Positions 10,973-23,890 of a DNA stretch of 64,000 bases are shown in pieces. Source of the stretch: Neckera pumila (taxonomy: Eukaryota > Streptophyta > Bryopsida > Hypnales > Neckeraceae); the NCBI GenBank assembly GCA_963969595.1, contig OZ018414.1:24597660-24661659 (forward strand), read 5' to 3'. The notes below the pieces were generated by a model, which was not told the origin of the DNA, did not search any database, and was given only the letters and a program-made list of their open reading frames with translations. The translations under genes and the position numbers were made by a program. Every line of letters starts with the position of its first letter. Position 1 is the stretch's first letter.

Positions 10973-13900
10973 ATGGCCTCAGAGTTCCGGACAGTGAGAA
11001 AGACTTTGGGAGCAACCCCGTCCCATAGGCGCCGTCTGTCAAATATCACCAACCTCGTCAATGTCGGCACCTGGTCCAACGAGAATGAGCTTGTCAAGAG
11101 CATTTACAACAGCGGTGATTCGCAACTTCAGCAGGTGACGAACGGCGTTTCCTACCTACTCTATGCTACGGTTGTAAAGGACGCTTAGGCTTGCTGTATG
11201 CCTGGTGCATCCGTAGAACCATCTAAGATAACGGCACCTGGATAATTTCTGATTTTGCTGCTGTGACTTGTATTCACACTGACTTGAGGCAAGTAGACGA
11301 TTGCTCTCAGTTCTTCTTGTGGAAACCTCCTTACATGTGTTGAATCGCGTGACCGGCAGCTGATTATTATGCTCTGCAGTCTTACGGCATTCCCAAATGT
11401 TAATTATCTCATATTTTTGCCTAAGATCGACCTTAGTCATGTATTTTTCGTGAATTGGAGACATTAGATGACCGAGACCGAAATTCAACATACCTTTTCA
11501 ATCTTTTGTCGGGTCTGTTGATGGTTATGGAACTAATTCTCAGTTCCGCTGATAACAGGAGATCAAGAAGCTCGAACAGATCAACGCTGAGAAAGATATG
11601 ATCATTGCTGAGAAAGAGTATCCACTCCAGGTTAATTAAAGTTGCTTGTATTTATCCTGAATTCTTCTTTAGCCTGTTTACGCAAAAAATCCAGTTCAGT
11701 TCAATTGACGAATCAGTGCGTTTGACTGGCGTTCCACCTACAAGGCTAAGTTAATCTGCAATGTCTACGTTTCGGTGTCTAGTCTCAATTCTAATGCAGC
11801 TGCGAACAGCTCGTTTAGAATGTTCATTACTGTGTCGATTTAGGTTGGAACTTACGAACAAGAGATCGTTATCTATGCCCCTTTTCCTGCGGTATGAGTG
11901 GATGTCGAAGTATCCTCAATGCAGTTGATGCAAGTTTATCGTACCTTTAACCTTAGCCACCCTACACAGTCAGGAGATAGAATCGCATAAACTCTTCATG
12001 CAAAAGATGCAGAGAGTTTTTAATACCAACATTTGCAAGCTATCTCAGCAGAATGAGGAAATCATCGGCTTCAATACCCGCCTTTCCAAGGTTGATTCCG
12101 GAGCCCTTTCTCTCCACGTAACTTCTGCTATAGGAAGGGTTTATCTGCTTCTCTGGTCTGAGTAATTTTTTAATGAGATCGGTGTGTAAACTGGTAGTGT
12201 GATTAGGCTCCCTTTATACTTCCTGTGGGGTTTGCACTCTAAACGAGTTTCTCCCAAAAGGTTTTGGTCCCTCTAAAATAGATTGAGATACTGAACTGTT
12301 TGAAGGGAAGGGTTGAAGTCTTTTGAAATAAATTACAGGATATCTCATTCTCATGTTTTGTGTTGCTGTGCATCTTTCTGGCAGGAGGTGAGCTTCCATC
12401 GTGAACAAGTAAGTACTCTATCTTCAATGCCACACTGAATTACATCCTTTCTGTCCGTTATCTATATTCTTGTCGCCAACTCTTCGATGCGATATTCTCC
12501 TAGCTGCTTATTGAAGATTCTTTATCTAGCCCTCTCATTTAAACCACTGCGCAGCTCAAATTGTTTCATCATGAGTACACCCAAATGGCACTAGTCTACA
12601 AAGTCAATGAGCACGAGCTGCAGGTATTAAATGCCATTCCATTTTTGTTTGTTCTCTCTTCAACGATGATTTTCCCAAAACAAATATCTTGATCTATGTC
12701 CGTCTATAAGCATCAACTATGTTTTGAAACAGCCCTATACTCTTTTCTGTAACAAAAATGTTGCCGAACGCCAAAGAACAGCAGATGGTTTTAGTGTATG
12801 ATGAAGCTCTTTATCCACGAAGTTTTCGGCTGTCACCGTTTCCGCAGACCAGACTAGCAGACACACAAGAGCAACTGAAGTGCGCCTTTGAGGAGAAGAA
12901 AAAGAAGGTAAACGCTTTGGAGATTACAAGTCTTGTGTTTTGAAATGTTATGTTATATCTAGATCTTTCGCCACGTCTTGTTAAAGTTGTGCACTGACAG
13001 CTTTGCATATTGACTGTGACTCTCATGAAGTACGGCCAGAAATTTCACCAAAGAACTACTGCACAGAACAAAAGAAAGAATAATTCATAGATCTCGAAAC
13101 TTTTTCATTGTAGATTGATTCGTTTACTGGACATTCAGGGCTCCAATGATGTGGTGAATGCTGACGAAATTCCGACTAATGTCACACGACGAACTCGAAA
13201 TAGTTCTGCTCGAAGGCAGTCAATGATTGGAGGTGGTTTCTCATCTTGGCGTTGATCAGTCTGTCGCCAACACACGGTCACGCTCCTTATATCTTGAAGC
13301 TTATACTTCTTCATTAAGAACCCGATTTGTCTTTTCAGTTTCCACTAGTACTAAACGCAAATGATGATCGCTTGCAGTAGGACTTGATTCAGAAACCTGG
13401 AATCCCTCCACGAATACGCATTCAATAAGCTGCCTTGACACGGCTAGCGTCACCACCAGGTTACACTCGAGCTCGCACACCCTTGATTGATAAGCTTCAC
13501 CTTAGGATTGATTATGCTGTTACTTTTAGAATCCATTTTATGAACAAGAAATGAAATGAGTTTCAAATCCCTTGAAATTGAGCTTGTGCTGCTGGGTCAT
13601 TGTCATTGTAACATATTACAATATATCACTTGGATGCACTGTATTTCATGGTTTTGATTTGTAGCGCTTCACTGCAGAGGGGGGGTGCGATATAAAGCGT
13701 CTGGATCGTCTCAAAAAGAAAGCTCCTCAAAGTTAAAGATTCGCCAGCATGAATGCGCAGCCGTGCCTAGTATAGGTAATTACCCTGGATACTCTGGATA
13801 ACGGAAACCACTAAATATCTATTCGTCAGCCAGGCCTGAATGCTATTGTGTTGCAGGGCTGATATTAACTTACCCGTACATGTTTTGAAGTCCCCATGAG

Positions 13901-14839
13901 CCTCTACAGCCAGTAAAGAGTTCAAATCGTTTAGGTTATTCAGCGTGCCTTCTAAAGGTAAAATATAATCAAACTGCTATTGCTTCCTAGTTCACTGAGT
14001 TATAGATGTGAATTTCCTCCGCATTTACGGAGACCAAACCTCTTCTGTGCTCACAGAACCATATTTTCCTACTCCAGCTCCTGCATGCTCAACAAAGCGG
14101 TTTAACAACCGATACGGTCACCTCAACAACTTGGAACCCATGCAAGAAGGCGAGGAGTCTGAGCCCCAAGTATCAGGCAGCACACCCTCTCGTCGTTGTC
14201 AAGGCAATCCATCCTCGCAATACTTGTCCAGTGAAACTGCGGAGAGCGAGTATTTCGTAAGTCAGTCGAACAGCAGTGAGCAACGTGCTGGCCAGGTCGC
14301 TTCCACGAGTGAATCAAGTAATGGAGGTGGAGTATCCAAGTCTTCAGAGCCAAGAGCAGCACTCAAAGTGCAGAAGAATCACTACGATAAGAACCCCCCT
14401 CCAGCTCGACCCAACAGCCCTCAGCTCAGAGCTTGCTCTCAACCAACAACCCCTCGCAAAAGAAGTGAAGCTCATATTGCATTACAGGTATGCCTGCAAA
14501 TTTCAATCGTCTGTATCTCATCCTAGGAAGAAGCATCATAAGCTTTTCACAAAATATATTAAGTGCGTTATGTGGTCAGCTATTTCTGACGATGGATTGG
14601 TGAAGTTGCAGAAAAAAACTGCCTCTCAGCCTGGTACGCCTGTGTCTACTTCTCCAATTCGCCACACCGATTCGCTCCTGCAGTCGAGACCCTCTTTAAG
14701 TAGAACTCCTTGTAAATTAGAGCAAGTTCAACCTTCGTCAAGAATGTCTGTAGGAGGAAGACCTTCAAGACGAGCGTCAGAGGTCGTGATTTCTTACAAG
14801 GAACCCTCCCTAATCACAAAAATGCGGAGACCTCGCTAA
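10973..14839 (+). CDS. SGO: Shugoshin (centromeric cohesin protector), 9 exons
   Basis: Proposed exons are 10973-11134, 11559-11630, 11974-12090, 12385-12408, 12555-12623, 12848-12907, 13139-13232, 14006-14487 and 14612-14839, in phase throughout, giving about 435 residues. The N-terminus carries the plant shugoshin RRRLSNITNL motif (residues about 23-32), followed by a heptad-type coiled coil over exons 2-6 (EIKKLEQINAEKD, QNEEIIGFN). In the family this region dimerises and recruits PP2A. A long Ser/Pro/Gln-rich linker ends in the basic SGO C-terminal motif (GRPSRRASEVVISYKE then KMRRPR), which binds phosphorylated H2A at centromeres. Shugoshin shields cohesin from separase in meiosis and supports chromosome biorientation. 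The exon 7 donor is weak: GTGGTT or the alternative GTTTCT four bases later, both giving the same phase. Confidence 0.92.
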
Positions 14840-15712
14840 GTACCGCTCTTCCTTACTTATCATACCCTACATGAGAGCGCTTTCTGCCGTCAGAATTTGC
14901 ATCCTGCGCAATTCCGGTGGTGGACAGTGTAAGCAACAGCTAGGTGCATGAGCACGGCTTATGGTATGCACTCTTGGCCATGGTGAGATTGCCGTATTTG
15001 CAACTCACAGAAGGTAATATATATCCCCCGAGAAGTCACTCCTTCGGTCAGGGCCTGCCAGTGGGGAACTGTTGATTTTGTAGCATAAGAGAGTACTGAG
15101 CGAAAGATGTTGAGCCCCTCTGGTACTGTAACTTTGAAGCCAATCTATTGACCGTCAGGCGTAATTCGCCCAGAAACATGCATCCCAGGGAACGCGTGGG
15201 CGGCTTTACCTGAACCAAAATTTAACCTCAGAGGTGATCGAGGTGTCTGAAGTAAGATGACGCCAATGATCTTCAGCTCTTGTAATTCAAGGACATTCGT
15301 GACTGAAATCTGAAAGTGTATTACGAAATTGGGCAGCACATTTTCTTTCGTAGGTGATATGCAGACTGTCTTTCCCTGTTCCTCCGCTTTGAGGGACAGT
15401 TAAGGCTATTACTTGGTGCAGCATATGTTTCATTTCTAAGATTCAGAATTCGTGAGGACGGGCTTCGTCCGCACCATAGCCAACTCTGTTTTAAGGAGTG
15501 TACGCGACAACACCCTCGCACTCAAGAAATGCAAGCCTTTTCTTGTGTTGTATCATATTCATTGATTTTTTCGTAGCGGGCAATACTAGAGTAAGTGCTG
15601 TGCTTGGACTTGTCTCTACCTTCTACTTGCTTTGGGACTCGATGTGGGTTGCACCCTCTACAAGCCGGCGCATAGTCCATTGTTGTTAACCCCTCAGCGC
15701 CTGAATCCTTTC
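14840..15712. other. 3' flank of shugoshin, no gene seen
   Basis: Contains the 3' UTR of shugoshin and unassigned sequence. At about 15686 a short terminus reading TTAACCCCTCAGCGCC resembles a truncated end of the TTAA-element families, directly before the complete copy at 15713. Confidence 0.4.
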
Positions 15713-16643
15713 TTAACCCCTAAAGGACCATTGTCTCTTCGGGGGACAAATGCGTTTTTGGGCAGGTACCTACGGGCTGAAATTTTCTTTTGATTTTTTG
15801 AAACTTTTTTTGGAGGTAGAAAAATTGATTAGCTTCATGGGAATATAATTTTTTTCACAATCGGTGCTTGGGAACAAAAGTAATGACCAAATAAGCTCAA
15901 ACTAGGGGACGGAGGACAGCAAAAAAAATTTGCAATTTTTTTTTTTTTTTCTTAAGTATTTTTTTTCTCATAGATTATATTTTTCTCTATCTAGAAAGCT
16001 TTGATTCATTTCATTTGGATTTTGTATGAGAAAGTTATGGACATTCTTGTTTTTCGAGCAGTTAGAGCATCTTTTTGAAAAAAATAACTTGTAGGATTCA
16101 TTTCTTAATGCAATTTTTCAAATTTTTCAATTTTTTTTTTTTGCATGGTTTAGTTTATTTGCTAGAACAATCTCACCATTGGGATTAGTGCATTTTAATC
16201 CCACCTAAAATATATAAATATTTTAGAGTTTCCTTCTATCTCGTACCTACTTCTACTTAACAATTTTTTTAATAATGAAAATTAAGTTTTTTTGAACTTT
16301 CTTTTTTTGGCTAGATTCTCAACTCAATTCTCCGATGTAAACATTAAAAGCTCAAAACTCTGTAGTGCAAAAAGATAAAGTTAAAAATGTTCAAAGTCAA
16401 AAAATCTAGTCCCACAATGTGCTGAAAAACTTGATTTTTTTCACTTTAAATGCAGATATCTTGCAATCTATGCGGTCAAAAATTCTGAAATTTTTTCCAC
16501 ACAATCTCATACTAGTTAGGTGTAAGATCCTACGGTTAGATGTGAAAAAAAAACATTTTTCAAATTTTTTTACTTTTTGCTATAGAAATGGCAGTTTTGA
16601 GTCTTTTTTGGCATGATAAGGGCCTCAATCCTTTAGGGGTTAA
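15713..16643 (+). mobile_element. Non-coding TTAA-bounded element, family A, complete copy (931 bp)
   Basis: Begins TTAACCCCTAAAGGACC and ends CCTTTAGGGGTTAA, so the outer ~14 bp are inverted repeats and TTAA sits at both edges. The inside is AT-rich (poly-T runs) with no coding capacity. Internal landmarks shared with other copies include a gggacaaatgcgtttttggg block near the left end, an agaaagttatggac block in the middle and gtaagatcctacggttagat near the right. TTAA edges with a CCC start are the hallmark of piggyBac-type termini (established knowledge); assignment to that superfamily is inference because no transposase is visible. Confidence 0.75.
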
Positions 16644-17232
16644 TTTTTTGAATATTTTTACTTATATCTTTATAAATTATCTCAAATTCATCAAATTCAT
16701 CATACCAAAAGTGGGGGTTTTAAGATGTCAAGCATTGGTATTTGATAAATGAAAAATTCTCTAATCAAAAAAGCCCCTGGAACCTCTGCTCAATGTCCAT
16801 AATTGGGATGACGGAGCGTGAACTTTGGGATTAATTCAATCACTCGTTGGATGGAAGGGATTGTGTTAGAAATGACAATGCTCCCTTGATTATCTTCCAC
16901 TCCGTTTCAAGAACACCTTTCTTGCCAGACTGTAAACCTTGATTAGCGTATTTGATACATGGATAGTCAAATAAGTGGGAACTAAATAGTTTATGCAAAG
17001 TGTCTTCCAATGCTACCAACATAGAGGAACAGCAAGAAATCATATATCTAAAAGAAAAGTAAACAAGAAGGAAAATCCTGAATTGTGTAATGGGCACTCC
17101 AATTTATTTGCATTTCCGATTTCAGAAGAAGATAGGCATTGACCTTGATGTTGAGCATTTGACACACCTACCTCGAATGACTGGCTACGGTACAAAGAGT
17201 TCGTATATACATGAAGGTACAAAAAATGATCA
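16644..17232. other. Spacer between TTAA element and Myb gene
   Basis: No gene or repeat is recognised. It includes the 3' UTR of the TRF-like Myb gene on the minus strand. Confidence 0.4.
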
Positions 17233-18621
17233 CTACACAAGACTATACTTCTCGAGGTTCCGCCATTTGTCCTTGATGTCGACTTCAGTACGCCCTTGGA
17301 GCACCTCTTTGTTCATTAGAAGAATCATCTTCCAGCGGCCTTTCCCATACTTCTGAACCTCCCGCTTCAAAGTCTCCACCTCTTCCTCGGACCACTTCTT
17401 CTTCTGCCGTCTTTGTTTCATGCCTGCGACGTGTATTGCCACTGGAGATGCAACTGGCTGACGATTGGGACTGTGAAGGGGTGGCAGGCGAATACGTTTC
17501 GATGCAGACGGAGTCAATGGGGAAGCACACTCTTCGATCTCGTCTTCTTCGTCCCAGACCCGGGCTTGAGCCGATGGGTGAGGATCCAGAAGACTGCGTT
17601 TTACAACCCCTGGAAAGGACAAAGGATTCACGATTTTATTTTAAATGACCAATTCCCTTGATCCAATTCTGAAGATAATATAATTCAGACAGGGCCAAAT
17701 TACATATGAATGAAGAACATAGCATGCATTCGCCACAAAAGAATGATATTGGACAATAGAAGACTCCACATGTGACGTGCTAAAAAACACACATTAAATC
17801 CGATTTGAAATAACAATAACCTTACCTGGGACTACATCATCTGGTTTCCTCAAAAGCTTAGGCAGTGGATCCTTCACCATCTTCGTTAGCTCGGCATGGC
17901 TCGTGACCAACGCTTGAACTGCCCTGTCCAACACTTCGTTTCTTCCGTTGAGAGCATTTTGAAGCTCCACAACAGAGTCTTCGTTACTAGTCTTGGCTCC
18001 ACTGTCGTCCACTGCACCAACATTCTCTGCAAGTGGCAGAAGTGTCGAAACCCCTTGTGGCTTGTATTTTCCATTGATGAACGCGGCTTCCGCTCTCTCC
18101 AAATACACGGGGCCAAACAAAGCCCAAGTGTTTTTTGTTAAAGCTGACAATTTACTCTCAATGCCAGCGACATTCTGAACATCTGCTTCCTCACTAAGCA
18201 ACTTCCGCAGCTCCTCCATCAGTTCCAATACTGGCTGCCGAAGTTCTTTCCATACAGACCCATCCCCATTCGCTACAGAACTTGATGGCTTGAATTGCTT
18301 TGATAGAGCCACATCTTCTGACTCTTCAAGATGGGGGTCTTCAAAGGACTGCTGGAGAGCTTCAAGAAGGGTCAGGGTCCTCTGAATGTCGAGACCCTTG
18401 GAAACTTGAAAAGAGAGCTCTTTAATCACTGTCATCTGTTTCAAGCGCGGAACATCTTTTGGAAAAGGTAGCGCCTCCGTCAATTCCCTGATGAGGCTCT
18501 TATCCGACGTGTACTTCAAAACGTACTCCCATACCCAAAACCTTATCCGCTCCTCCTCCGCTGCATCCACCAACTTCCGACAGGCTGCGGACACACCTTC
18601 CGAGCTCCTATCCCGCACCAT
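17233..18621 (-). CDS. TRF-like single-Myb (telobox) DNA-binding protein, 2 exons
   Basis: Exon 1 is 18621-17826 and exon 2 is 17609-17233, joined at VVPG/VVKR into 390 residues. The start is the ATG at 18621; the longer open frame upstream begins only at TTG. The N-terminal half (residues about 10-95) is helical with the pattern ERIRFWVWEYVLKY...LPFPKDVPRLKQMTV, like plant TRFL proteins. The C-terminus carries one Myb repeat (KKWSEEEVETLKREVQKYG, then GRWK) and the telobox helix VDIKDKWRNLEKY, which in the family contacts TTTAGGG repeats. The Myb domain ends almost at the C-terminus, as in TRFL members lacking the Myb extension. The likely role is binding telomeric or telo-box DNA; which TRFL member it matches cannot be settled by eye. 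Confidence 0.85.
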
Positions 18622-19607
18622 TGCTAATCTCCTCCGACGCGAGCTCAATTGCACATGCCTATAAACATGCAATGTTTATGTGAAACTTAATTTTCAAACA
18701 GCCAAAAAACGTTTTAAGGTTTGGACTGCTCTCATGCCAACAAGCTGCCCAGCGATTATTCCCGCATTTGCAGACCCCTGTCTCTCAGTGATTGACCTAA
18801 AATGCATTCTGTTTCTCCATCCCAATTCGAAACTACTGTAAACGCCGGATCCAGAGAATTCAACATCAAAACCACAGACGGCACTCCCAAGGGACGAAAC
18901 GGACGCCAGACAGAAACAAATCTCGACCAGAAGACATCCTATTCTGCACCAAAACATGCTAGAAATGCAACAAACGAACCTGATAATTGGAGTCAGAGAG
19001 AGAGAAAGAGTGATGAGCAGACAGATGTGCAGACTCTAAGAAAGTATTGCGATGGACGTCTGCAAAACCTGCACAAATGGCAAGTTTATCAAGGAGCGCA
19101 TTACCTTCAAATACTCAGGCGTTAGCACCGCAAGCTATGCGCGCAGCTCTAACCACCGCAAGCTTCCAAATCTTAGTGACACCGGGTTCATCGCGAGCAG
19201 GGAGAGGAACTGAAGCTTGTAGACAAAGTTTCTCCTTTCGTTTCCGTGAACAACTGAATGCTACAGTAGGGTTTCGTCCATGTCTCATCCATCCATTCGA
19301 ACGTTTTTCATCCTCCGTGCTTTGCCTTCCAACTCAATGTTCGGAAAAATTCGGCGGCTAGTCCCCGGTTACAATTGGCAACAACCCGGTGATTTAGAGT
19401 AAAAAATAGAGAAAAAAACTGGAATCAATTCTTCAAAATTGGCTCAATATGAGAGTTGAAAGAAATTAACTGGTGAAACTCAAAAATATTCCCAAACACT
19501 AGTCAGAGTTGGCAAAACTGTTTCTAAAAAGTAATGTTAGAATTATTGGAAAAAATAATTGTCAAAGAAAGAAACAATTTATTTCTATTTCTAAGCATTT
19601 GTCAACT
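18622..19607. other. Upstream region of the Myb gene
   Basis: Contains the likely promoter and 5' UTR of the minus-strand Myb gene. A plus-strand frame of about 107 codons at 18802-19125 shows no family resemblance and is probably antisense to the leader. No mobile element is evident until about 19608. Confidence 0.35.
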
Positions 19608-19678
19608 TTAACCCTAAGCACTCAAGCGACCATTTTGTGGTCACTGCCCGACTTTGGGCAAAATTTTCAGGCCAAAAA

Positions 19679-19711
<33 letters not shown>

Positions 19712-20153
19712 CCAAAAGATTGGGGGTTGTCTATCAATATTTATACTCAAAATTCAGATCGCTACGGTCAAACAAAAACTATAAGAGAAATAGTACAAAG
19801 TGTCTAGATTTGCCTAGTGTTGAAAAACTTACTATTTGGGGAAAGTATTGGTGTTTATATTACTATATCTTATGCATCACAAATCAATAGAAAACACAAT
19901 TTTGACCAATCAAAAAAAATTCAAATGCTAAAAATAGAAATTGTATTTTTGGTGAATTTTTGAAGTTATATCTTCAAAATTCACTTCTAAAAAAACTAAG
20001 AATAATTTTACAATTTTGACCGTACAGATGCTTTCTACTTTTCATTCTTTTCATTATCTTCTTTGATGCAAACTTCAAAAAAGTTATAGAACTTATATTT
20101 TATAACACATTTGTATTTTGTCTAAACCCCTTGGGCTTTTAGAGGTTAATTGA
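19608..20153. mobile_element. TTAA-bounded non-coding element (diverged family)
   Basis: The left end reads TTAACCCTAAGCACTCAAG and the right end CCCTTGGGCTTTTAGAGGTTAA-like (ending at 20153), again with TTAA edges and partly inverted termini. A 30-base T run follows the left end (about 19682). There is no coding capacity. Confidence 0.5.
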
Positions 20154-20180
20154 TTACTTTATTCCTAACTACTAGGTATA

Positions 20181-20763
20181 TTAACCCCTAAAGTCCCAAG
20201 GCCATTTTTTGCAAAAAATCACTCAAAACTACTACTTTTGTTGCGTTCATCTAAAAGATCAGAAAAAATGTTTTTTTTCAGAAACTAACCGTAGGATCTT
20301 GTACTACACTTTTTACAGATCATGTAATAAAAATTTTGTGATGTTTGACCTTACGGATTGAAAGATATCAGCATTCAAAGTGAAAGAAATTTTTTTTTTC
20401 AAGAAGACGCTCTAATTGCCTGAAAAACAAGATTGTCCATAACTTTCTCATAAACAATCCAAATGAAATGAATCAAAGCTTCCCAAATAGGCAAAAATAT
20501 AATCTATAAGAAAAAAAATTAAAAAAATTAAATTAAATTTTTTGCAAAATTTTTTGCTGCCCCTTTGCCCCTGTTTTGAGCTTATTTGGGCATCACTTTT
20601 GCTCCCGGGCACTGATTGAAATAAAAATTATATTCTCCAAAAGCTAATAATTTTTTCTACCTTATGGGAAAGTTTCAGAAAGTTTCATTAATAATAGAGC
20701 TCATAGGAACCTGCCCAAAATCCATTTTGTTCCCCGTAGGGACAATGGGACTTTAGGGGTTAA
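20181..20763 (-). mobile_element. TTAA family A element, internally shortened copy (583 bp)
   Basis: Begins TTAACCCCTAAAGTCCC and ends GGGACTTTAGGGGTTAA with TTAA at both edges. Relative to the copy at 15713 it is reversed and lacks about one third of the interior. The shared block around the ctacggttag/taggatct motif is found in reverse complement. Confidence 0.7.
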
Positions 20764-20958
20764 TAAATTTATTCCACGAGTTATTCACAAGATACAAAAA
20801 TCTACCTAGAGGTCAACTATGTTTAAATATTCAATCAAGTGTCAACATTGTGCAACTTACGATTATTATTGTCAAGTTTCTAAAATTATCATTTAGCATA
20901 GAGTTCTGCAAAAATGAAGTCAGTATAAGATCATTCATTTGTATGCAATCTATCTAAT

Positions 20959-21850
20959 TTAACCCCTAAAGGGCCGCTGTCCCTTTGAGGGACAAATGCG
21001 TTTTTGGGCAGGTACCTATGGGCTGAATTTTTGTTCTGGTTTTTTAAAACTTTTTTTGAAGATAGAAAAACTGATTAGCTTTGTTGGAATATAATTTTTT
21101 TCAATTGATGCCTGAAAACAAAAGTTATGTCCAAATAAGCTCAAAACAGGGGAGAAGGGGCAGTAAAAAAAATTAAAAAAAATTAAATATTTTTTTCATA
21201 GGTTATGTTTTTGTCTATCTGGAATGCTTTTATTTGTTTCATTTGGATTTGTTATGAGAAAGTTATGGACAATCTTGTTTTTTGGGCAATTAGAGCATTT
21301 TTTTGAAAAAATAACTTGTAGGACTCATTTCTGCATGCAATTTTTGCAATTTTTCAAAAGAAAAGTTCTATACTATTTAATTTGCTTTATAGAAAAATTT
21401 CACCATTGGGATTAGTGCATTTTAATTCCATCTAAAAGATATTAAAGCTTTAGATTTTCCTTGTATCTTGTACCTACTTCTACTTAACAATTTTTTTAAG
21501 AATAAAAATTAAGTTTTTTTGAATTTTTTTCCCTTGCCCCTTAATTCAATTCTCCAATGTGAAGATTTAAAGCTCAAAACTCTGTAGCGCAATAAATTTA
21601 AGTTAAAAATGTTCAAAATCAAAAATTCTAGTCCCGCAATATGTTGAATTTTTATTTCCACTTTAAATGTGGATATCTTGCAATTTGCGCGGTCAAAAGT
21701 TTTGAATTTTTTTTCATATATTTTCATACTATTTAGGTGTAAGATCCAATGGTTGGATGTGCAAAAAAATTAATTTTCAATTTTTTTAACTCTTTGCTAC
21801 AGTTTTGAGCGTTTTTTGGTAGAAAAAAGGACTTGTCCTTTAGGGGTTAA
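20959..21850 (+). mobile_element. TTAA family A element, complete copy (892 bp)
   Basis: Begins TTAACCCCTAAAGGGCC and ends CCTTTAGGGGTTAA. It is collinear with the 15713-16643 copy over its whole length (same gggacaaatgcgtttttggg, agaaagttatggac and gtaagatcc landmarks) with scattered substitutions and small indels. The flanks outside the TTAA differ between the two copies, which supports TTAA as the insertion target. Confidence 0.75.
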
Positions 21851-21979
21851 AAAGATAAAAAGGTTACGAGTGGTAATATTTTTAAATGAATTTATGTATG
21901 CCTGTAAAGTAGATTTTTTGTGCTAAATTCATTCTCATACAAAGTACAGCAATACTTAAAGTATTCATGATTACTAGTG

Positions 21980-22560
21980 TGCCCTATGCCATTGCTACGA
22001 CCAAAACAAAAGTAAAAGTAATTCTCTAATTTGTTAAAACTTTGAAATTCAATAACTTCACACCGTAGGTCCAAATGCCACAAAACAAAGCCTTTGCGTC
22101 CCTCCTTGCCGAGGGCTTTCTGACAGTACTAAGAACGCGACCAAACGACACATGGTCCAGGAGATCTCAATGTGACAAACAGCAAAACAAACAAATAAAC
22201 AAATAAAATAGCCTAACTTAAGGTAATGGATGGATAGACTACTGGTGTGCTATGTATCCAAAATAATAGTAAATTCTTTTTTTATATTTTTCAACTCATA
22301 AAAACTTCAAAATTCAATATCTTTCACCCATAGGTCCAAACAACAAAACAAAGCCCAAACACCCTTCCTTGTAGAGAGCTTTCCAACAATACCAAGAATG
22401 TGATTGAAGGACACACAATTCTGGAGATCTCATTGTAACAAACAAACAAAACAAAACAAAATAAAACAAAACAAAACAAATAGTTAAATTTAAGGAATGG
22501 ACTAATGTGCCCTGTGTCATTGCCATAGTCAAAATAAAAATAAAAGTAATTTTCAAAATT
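21980..22560. repeat. ~267-bp tandem duplication with (AAAAC)n tracts
   Basis: Two full units and part of a third repeat in direct orientation. The landmark taggtccaaa recurs at about 22064 and 22331 (period about 267), and a tgccctatgccattgc-like segment recurs near 21978 and 22508. Each unit ends in an AAACAAAC/AAAAC-rich simple tract (about 22170-22207 and 22438-22482). No coding potential. Confidence 0.65.
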
Positions 22561-22950
22561 TTAATTCATTAAAACTTCAAAATTGAATAACTTTACAGTG
22601 GAAAAGTTATTTCATTCTATTGACATAGTTTGAGGTGACAATTTAAGACCTATATAGTTGCCATGCATATACTGGGGCATAATTATTCATTTCATTCTAT
22701 AAAGAGGTGTTTAGATTTTTCTTGTAAGTTTCATTTTTTACCAATGCTTTATTATAGAATGGGATTAGGTGTTCTAATATTTCTCTAAATTTCTCTAAAT
22801 GATATCAATTCCTCAATTGGTTATGGCAATAATTTACTCTTTTAAATTTGGTATTAGAATATTGAATTCTGACGTCACATTATGAGATAATTTTAGAAGC
22901 ACAATTGGATCTTCTTGAATATCCTAAAATTACTTGGTGGAGAGTCATAT

Positions 22951-23890
22951 CTAACCCCTAAAGTCTTGAAGATCCTTGGAGGACCCTTAGAATTGTAGAT
23001 AGGCTTGTATGACCTCAATTTTTGACATGATTTTGTTAAACTTGTTTTAAAGATAGTTTTGATTTGATCAAAACTTTAGCTTTCTCATAATATGTTTTTT
23101 TACTGTCAACTGCAATTTGGGAACAAATTATACCCCTCAAATGCAAAATATAGTTTACTAAGCAGTACAAAAAAATGACCAAAAATTGAATTTTAAAATT
23201 AATTTTTTTTTCAAAGATTATATTTTTTTTCAAAGACTATATTTTTGTCTACATGTAAAGCTTTGATTCTTTCCATTTGAATTAGTAATGTGAAAGTTAC
23301 AGAACTTTTTGTTTTATAGACAATAATTGAATCATCCAAACAAACAACCTATAGGAATCATTTCTATATTCAATTTTTACAATTTTTCAAAAATAAAAGT
23401 TTCATATAGTTGACTTTGCTTACTAGAACAATTTCACAATTGGGATTTGTGTGTTTCAATTTCATCTTAGAACTATTAATGATTTTTGTTTTATTCCTAT
23501 CTTGTGCCTACTTCCACTTAACAATTCTTTTAAGAATGAAAATCAATTGCATTTGTTTTTTAAAATTCCCCAAGTCTAAATTCAATTCTTCAATATTTAA
23601 AATTTAAAATTTAAAATCAATTGTTAAGAAATTTTATATTAAAGGAGATTCAATGCCAAAAAATCAAATTGAGCAAGGTGCAAAAATTTGTTTTCTTTAC
23701 TTTAAATGCAAATTCCTTGCAATGTGCACAGTCAAGGTTCTAAAATTCTTTCCACACATTCTCATAATATTTTAGTTTGCAAGATTTTGCAATCAGATAT
23801 GAACAAAAAAACAAATTTTAAACTTTTTTGCTCTTTGTCATAGAAATGGCAGTTTTGAGTGTTTTTTGGTGAAAAATGGCCATGAGACTT
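22951..23890 (+). mobile_element. TTAA family A element, degenerate copy
   Basis: Starts CTAACCCCTAAAGTCTTG. It follows the family A order of landmarks (gtctacatgtaaagctttgattc, then lower-identity matches, then cagttttgagtgttttttgg near 23850) but the right terminus is eroded. More diverged than the 15.7 and 21 kb copies. Confidence 0.55.

Noticed and set aside
15713..15740. TTAACCCCTAAA as telomere repeat (CCCTAAA)
   Set aside because: It is a single unit at the edge of a dispersed element, not a tandem array; the inverted partner at the other edge identifies it as a transposon terminus.
22170..22500. Repeats as a CRISPR array
   Set aside because: These are AAAC-type simple tracts in a eukaryotic transposon region, with no regular repeat-spacer structure.
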